Origin: an uncultured Tenacibaculum sp.
GTDB taxonomy: Bacteria > Bacteroidota > Bacteroidia > Flavobacteriales > Flavobacteriaceae
DNA: 64,000 bases
Assembly (NCBI RefSeq): GCF_947499065.1
Contig: NZ_CANMMT010000010.1
Location: 35,324-99,323, forward strand
Direction of reading: 5' to 3'
In this document: positions 60,533 to 64,000 of the stretch, piece by piece
Layout: each line of letters opens with the position of its first letter
How positions within the stretch are numbered: the first letter of the stretch is position 1
Position numbers and translations under genes: made by a program
The notes under the pieces: generated by a model
Database searches by the model: none
What the model was told of the DNA's origin: nothing
What the model saw: the letters and a program-made list of their open reading frames with translations, nothing else

Positions 60533-61260
60533 AATTGAAAGCAATTATAATAGAAGATGAAGCAATAGGAAGAGATATATTAAGGAATTATTTATCAAAA
60601 TATTGCCCAAATATTCAATTGGTAGGAGAAGCAAGTAACATAGATGACGGACAAAAATTAATTGAAAATAACGAGCTAGATTTAGTGTTTTTAGATGTAG
60701 AAATGCCTTATGGAAATGGGTTTGATTTATTAGATAGAATACACAGTCAAACATTTGAAACAATTTTTGTAACAGCTTATGATCATTATGCAATAGAAGC
60801 GTTAAACAATCAAGCAACATACTATTTATTAAAACCTATTTCAATAGATGAGTTAATAAAGGCAGTAAGTTTAGTAACAGAAATAAAGGAAAGAGAAAAA
60901 GAATTAGAAAATACAGTATTGATACCTAAAAATAGTTTAGGACCAGAGAAGATAACGATTCCTCAGCAAGATGGATTTGAAGTAATTGATATTAACGATA
61001 TTCAGTTTTGTAAAGCAGATGATAATTATACTGAAATACATTTTTTAAACTCTAAAAAATTAGTTAGTAAGACATTAAAGTATTTTGAAGAATTATTAAA
61101 AGAAAGTTCATTTGCGAGGGTGCATAAATCGTACTTAGTAAATGTAAATATGATAGTTAAGTATAAAAAAGGAAAAGGAGGAAGTGTAATTTTATCTAAT
61201 GGACAGGAAATTATGGTTTCATCATCAAAAAAAGCGAACCTATTATCATATTTTAAATAG
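60529..61260 (+). CDS. LytTR-family response regulator
   Basis: The 243-residue regulator has a receiver domain with IIIEDEAIGRDIL (about 5-17), phosphoacceptor Asp in DLVFLDVEMPYGNGFDLL (about 56), FVTAYDHYAIEALN and YYLLKPI. A LytTR DNA-binding domain follows (about 140-243), including FCKADDNYTEIHF and FARVHKSYLVNVNMI. It overlaps the kinase gene by four bases (ATGA), so they form one translational unit. It is expected to bind direct-repeat operators; no target was identified here. The adjacent lipoprotein gene follows two bases later. Confidence 0.93.
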   Translation: MKLKAIIIEDEAIGRDILRNYLSKYCPNIQLVGEASNIDDGQKLIENNELDLVFLDVEMPYGNGFDLLDRIHSQTFETIFVTAYDHYAIEALNNQATYYLLKPISIDELIKAVSLVTEIKEREKELENTVLIPKNSLGPEKITIPQQDGFEVIDINDIQFCKADDNYTEIHFLNSKKLVSKTLKYFEELLKESSFARVHKSYLVNVNMIVKYKKGKGGSVILSNGQEIMVSSSKKANLLSYFK

Positions 61261-61262
61261 AA

Positions 61263-61625
61263 ATGAAAAAGATTGCATTATTAATTTTAGTACTTATTTT
61301 TTCTTCTTGTCACTTTAATGGAACAAAAGTTAACTTTGAAATAGTTAATAATACAGAATTTGTTATTGATTCATTAAAAATAGTTCCAAATTCAGAAAAA
61401 ACATTAAACTTTATAACTTTAAAACCGTTTGAAAAATTTAATTATATAGTTGATATGTCTGATATCCCTCCAGTGGATGGAAGTTATAATTTGAGTTACA
61501 AAAAGAATAATGAGGTTGTAAATAAGAATTATGGTTATTATTCAAGAGGAATACCTCTAGAAGAACATGTAGTGGTTACTATAGAAAAAGATACAGTTAC
61601 ATTTAATCCAATAATATTAGAATAA
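61263..61625 (+). CDS. 120-residue lipoprotein of unknown function
   Basis: The protein has a lipobox (LIFSSC, C16) followed by HFNGTKVNFEIVNNTEFVIDSLKIVPN. The rest is beta-rich (FITLKPFEKFNYIVDMSDIP, YNLSYKKNNEVVNKNYGYYSRG) and looks like a small Ig-like or beta-sandwich domain. I recognise no family. It lies two bases after the response-regulator gene and two bases before the carbonic anhydrase-like gene, in one operon with the kinase/regulator pair, so it may be linked to that signalling system (inference). Confidence 0.72.
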   Translation: MKKIALLILVLIFSSCHFNGTKVNFEIVNNTEFVIDSLKIVPNSEKTLNFITLKPFEKFNYIVDMSDIPPVDGSYNLSYKKNNEVVNKNYGYYSRGIPLEEHVVVTIEKDTVTFNPIILE

Positions 61626-61627
61626 AA

Positions 61628-62143
61628 ATGAAAATTATAAAATCAGTAAATGGAAAATCGCCTCAAATACCAGAAGATTGCTATGTAGCAGAAAATGCAA
61701 CAATTGTAGGAGATGTAGTGATGGGTAAAGAGTGTAGCGTTTGGTTTAATGCAGTAATAAGAGGAGATGTTCATTATATTAAAATGGGAGATAAAGTAAA
61801 TGTACAAGATGGAGCAGTAATTCATGCAACATATCAAAAATCTCCAACGACAATAGGAAATAATGTATCTATAGGGCATAATGCAATAGTACATGGCTGT
61901 ACAATACATGATAATGTTTTAGTAGGAATGGGAAGTATTATTATGGATGATTGTGTTGTTGAATCCAACTCAATTATAGCAGCAGGTGCAGTGGTGACCA
62001 AAAATACTAGAATTGAAAGCGGTAGTATTTATGCAGGTGTTCCAGCTAAAAAAGTAAAAGATATTTCAAAAGAATTAATATCTGGAGAGATAGATAGAAT
62101 AGCCAACAATTATGTGAAATATTCAAGCTGGTTTAAAGAATAA
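61628..62143 (+). CDS. gamma-carbonic anhydrase-family protein
   Basis: The 171-residue protein is a left-handed beta-helix of hexapeptide repeats with a C-terminal helix. The metal-binding region includes RGDVHYIKMGDKVNVQDGAVIHATYQ (about 38-63) and SIGHNAIVHGCTIHDNVLVG (about 77-96); the histidines of VIH, IGH and VHG are the expected zinc ligands. The family includes the Cam/CaiE/PaaY-type proteins, many of which lack strong carbonic anhydrase activity. It ends the operon of the kinase, regulator and lipoprotein genes and is followed by a terminator. Confidence 0.92.
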   Translation: MKIIKSVNGKSPQIPEDCYVAENATIVGDVVMGKECSVWFNAVIRGDVHYIKMGDKVNVQDGAVIHATYQKSPTTIGNNVSIGHNAIVHGCTIHDNVLVGMGSIIMDDCVVESNSIIAAGAVVTKNTRIESGSIYAGVPAKKVKDISKELISGEIDRIANNYVKYSSWFKE

Positions 62144-62145
62144 AA

Positions 62146-62177
62146 AAAGCCCGGTTTTGTTTCCAAAACTGGGCCTT
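62146..62177. terminator. bidirectional terminator
   Basis: A long hairpin (AAAGCCCGGTTTTG, short loop, CAAAACTGGGCCTT), with one G-T pair, lies between convergent genes. It has an A-run on the left giving T residues on the minus strand. Confidence 0.8.
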
Positions 62178-62203
62178 CAATCAAAAACTACTACTAATCA
62201 ATT

Positions 62204-62671
62204 TTATTTTTCATCATCATTTTTATGATGTTTTTTCTTATGTTTTCTACGCTTCATTTTTTTCTTTGCTTTGTGCTTCTTTTTAGCAGCCATTTTCTCA
62301 AATCTTTCGTATTGTTTTTCATTTAAAATACGTTTCATATCAGTTTTAAAAGCAATTTGAGCATCTAGCATAGCACTTTTTTTAGCAAAACGTTCATTAG
62401 CTGTTAATTTTTTTCTTTCTTTTCCGCTTTCTTTCATTGCTTTTCTTTTTTCGTGCATAGCTTTACGTTTAGCTATTTTTTCAGCAAGTAAAGGTTTAAT
62501 TTTACGTTGTTGAGCCGCAGTTAAATCTAACTTTAAAGTCATTTTTTTTACAGCTAATTCAGTTTGTTGCTCTACAGTTAATTTTTCAAAATCACCTTTT
62601 TTCCCTTTTTGAGCTTGAGTTGTTAAAGTAAATCCAACAGCTAAAACAAATAGTGCGATTAATTTCTTCAT
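62204..62671 (-). CDS. Spy/LTXXQ-like periplasmic protein
   Basis: The 155-residue protein has a signal peptide (residues 1-20, ending TQAQ). A helical region contains LTVEQQTELAVKKMTLKLDLTAAQQRKIKPLL (about 31-62), which carries the L-T-x-x-Q repeat of Spy/CpxP-type chaperones. ILNEKQYERFEKM (about 113-125) matches the second LTxxQ-like motif seen in such proteins. The tail is extremely Lys/His-rich (about 128-150), suggesting metal or nucleic-acid/anionic-surface contact. Proposed function: a small envelope chaperone or metal-stress protein (inference). The gene stands alone. Confidence 0.78.
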   Translation of the reverse strand: MKKLIALFVLAVGFTLTTQAQKGKKGDFEKLTVEQQTELAVKKMTLKLDLTAAQQRKIKPLLAEKIAKRKAMHEKRKAMKESGKERKKLTANERFAKKSAMLDAQIAFKTDMKRILNEKQYERFEKMAAKKKHKAKKKMKRRKHKKKHHKNDDEK

Positions 62672-62774
62672 CTTTATAAAATTTTAAGTTTTTTAAATAT
62701 TTACACATCTATGACTATGCTACTTTAAAAAAGTTTAAATTTGAAATACGTTTTTAACATTTCTTTAAAATTTT

Positions 62775-63752
62775 ATGAAAAATATAATCAGAGTTTTGGT
62801 AAGGTTACTTGTTTTAGTAGCTGTAATGTTTGCAGTTTTTTTCTTTTGGGCATCATCTCCAACCATGGAAGCAAAAGAGTATTCAAAATTAATTGAAAAT
62901 AAATACTCACAAAGTATAGATAATGATTCTATATATAGTATAGTTACATATAATGTTGGTTATTTGAGTGGAATGACAAATAATTTACCAATAGCAAAGC
63001 CTAAAGAGTTATTTGATTCTAATTTAAAGAAAGTAAAAGAAGAGTTAAATCAAGTACAGCCAGATATTATAGCTTTTCAAGAAATAGATTATAATGCATC
63101 TAGGTCCTATGAAGTTAATCAAGAAGATGAGTTTTCAAAATTGGGTTATAATTATATTGCTAGAGGAGTAAATTGGGATGAGCGTTATTTGCCATATCCA
63201 TATTGGCCACCAAGTATGCATTTTGGAAAAGTGGTATCAGGACAATCAATATTAAGTAAGTATAAGTTAAAAGATTATGAACGTATTGTTTTAGAGCGAG
63301 TTCCAGATAGTCCATTTTACAGAGACGCTTTGTATTTAGATAGGTTGGTACAAGTAGTTAAAGTTATGTTGGAAGGAAAAGAAGTTGTAGTGATAAATAT
63401 TCACTTAGAAGCATTTGATAAACCAACAAGAGTTCGTCAGTTTGAATATGTTTTAAATGTTTTTAAGAGATATAAAAATAGCTATCCAACAATTTTATTA
63501 GGAGATTTTAATTCGAAAGCTAGAGATCAAGAAGCGATTATCCAGAAGATGTTTAAAGAAGAGGGTATAGGTAATGCTGCGTTTAATAATCAAAACCCTG
63601 AAAATACATTTGATACTAAAGATTTATATGAACGTATAGATTATATCTTTTATACAGAAGATAGTATTGATTATGTTGAAGGGAAAGTCTTGAATGATTT
63701 TGGACAAGCATCAGATCACTTACCAGTAGAAATGAAATTTAAATTGAAATAA
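62775..63752 (+). CDS. endonuclease/exonuclease/phosphatase-family protein
   Basis: The 325-residue protein has an N-terminal transmembrane or signal segment (about 7-26) and an EEP domain. The family motifs are VTYNVGYLSG (about 58-67), PDIIAFQEIDYN (about 96-107, catalytic Glu), VVINIHLEAFDK (about 199-210), TILLGDFNSKARDQ (about 239-252) and DRIDYIF plus the closing ASDHLPVEMKFKL with the catalytic His. EEP enzymes hydrolyse phosphodiesters in nucleic acids, sphingolipids or phosphoinositides; the anchored form suggests an extracytoplasmic substrate. It is followed by a terminator at 63758-63785. Confidence 0.9.
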   Translation: MKNIIRVLVRLLVLVAVMFAVFFFWASSPTMEAKEYSKLIENKYSQSIDNDSIYSIVTYNVGYLSGMTNNLPIAKPKELFDSNLKKVKEELNQVQPDIIAFQEIDYNASRSYEVNQEDEFSKLGYNYIARGVNWDERYLPYPYWPPSMHFGKVVSGQSILSKYKLKDYERIVLERVPDSPFYRDALYLDRLVQVVKVMLEGKEVVVINIHLEAFDKPTRVRQFEYVLNVFKRYKNSYPTILLGDFNSKARDQEAIIQKMFKEEGIGNAAFNNQNPENTFDTKDLYERIDYIFYTEDSIDYVEGKVLNDFGQASDHLPVEMKFKLK

Positions 63753-63757
63753 AAAAT

Positions 63758-63785
63758 AAAACTCGAAGTGAAAGCTTCGAGTTTT
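63758..63785 (+). terminator. terminator after the EEP-family gene
   Basis: The hairpin AAAACTCGAAG / TGAAAG loop / CTTCGAGTTTT followed by T residues lies just after the stop codon. Confidence 0.85.
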
Positions 63786-63895
63786 TTATTGTGTAGATTA
63801 TGCTGTATCAAATTTTGAGTTATTGGATTTTATTATAGACTCTCCATTTGGTTTTAAAGTAAGAAGAATTAATCTCCAGAAATAAGTTTAAATAA

Positions 63896-63921
63896 AAAAC
63901 CCGAACGAATGTTCGGGTTTT
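63896..63921 (-). terminator. terminator of the tRNA-Phe transcript
   Basis: The hairpin AAAACCCGAAC / short loop / GTTCGGGTTTT carries a T-run on the minus strand. It lies immediately downstream of the tRNA gene on that strand. Confidence 0.88.
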
Positions 63922-63924
63922 CGG

Positions 63925-63997
63925 TGGTGCCTCCAGGAATCGAACCAGGGACACAAGGATTTTCAGTCCTTTGCTCTACCAACTGAGCTAAGGCACC
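63925..63997 (-). tRNA. tRNA-Phe (GAA)
   Basis: The minus strand folds into a complete 73-base tRNA. The acceptor stem pairs GGTGCCT with AGGCACC, the discriminator is A, the D arm is GCTC...GAGC, and the anticodon stem AAGGA/TCCTT has loop CTGAAAA, giving anticodon GAA. The T arm is CCTGG-TTCGATT-CCTGG. The 3' CCA is not encoded, since CCG follows the discriminator. A terminator follows immediately. Confidence 0.97.
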
Positions 63998-64000
63998 AGT

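Overview
The window is an AT-rich bacterial chromosome segment from the Bacteroidota, almost certainly a marine-type member of the family Flavobacteriaceae (a Tenacibaculum- or Polaribacter-like genome is my inference). The evidence is the complete gliding/type IX secretion operon gldKLMN, the flavobacterial -7 promoter element TAnnTTTG ahead of many genes, starts without Shine-Dalgarno sequences, several TTG starts, and Lys/Asn/Ile-rich proteins. Most of the window is ordinary, densely packed core genome.

Layout. 1-12.8 kb: a MazG-like pyrophosphohydrolase, a thioredoxin-fold protein, ilvE, a DUF4920 lipoprotein and a c-type haem lipoprotein, mnmD, a DUF1223 protein, a 43-residue membrane protein with trmN6, an alpha/beta hydrolase, a DinB protein, a saccharopine dehydrogenase-like enzyme, DUF423, ATP-dependent PEP carboxykinase and adenine deaminase. 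12.8-19.0 kb: a minus-strand accessory island. It holds a GH64/thaumatin-like beta-1,3-glucanase homologue, a DUF1842-like protein and four small unrecognised proteins, all without signal peptides, around a TPR histidine kinase and a LytTR response regulator. 19.3-23.2 kb: ruvC, a DUF4932-type lipoprotein, hemW and a cyclase-family protein. 23.2-24.5 kb: a gene-free stretch with three dispersed 177-bp direct repeats, a strong inverted repeat and a structured leader ending in a terminator just before an MFS transporter gene.

24.5-41 kb: MFS transporter plus VOC protein, a second MazG-like enzyme, aroA, queA, rlmN, a membrane protein, a polyprenyl diphosphate synthase, a large macroglobulin/TonB-plug-like protein, groEL-groES, and the minus-strand block miaB / sigma-54 activator / lptE / TPR protein / secG. 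41-49.4 kb: topA, an arginase-fold protein whose metal ligands are degraded, then gldK-gldL-gldM-gldN. 49.4-64 kb: an FAD oxidoreductase, DUF983, an ABC-F ATPase, lipoproteins, GNAT, an esterase-like protein, an ACC deaminase/D-cysteine desulfhydrase homologue, a LysM glucosaminidase, a VWA protein, a second TPR kinase/LytTR pair, gamma carbonic anhydrase, a Spy/LTXXQ-like protein, an EEP-family hydrolase, and tRNA-Phe(GAA) at the right edge.

How the genes work together. tRNA and rRNA modification is heavily represented (mnmD, trmN6, queA, rlmN, miaB, possibly an MnmC(o)-like oxidase). gldKLMN encodes the outer-membrane ring and inner-membrane motor of the type IX secretion and gliding machine. 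The accessory island looks like a two-component-controlled set of beta-rich proteins. The gene-free repeat region and the MFS leader are the best candidates for undescribed non-coding elements. All functional names come from reading motifs and overall resemblance; no database search was possible.
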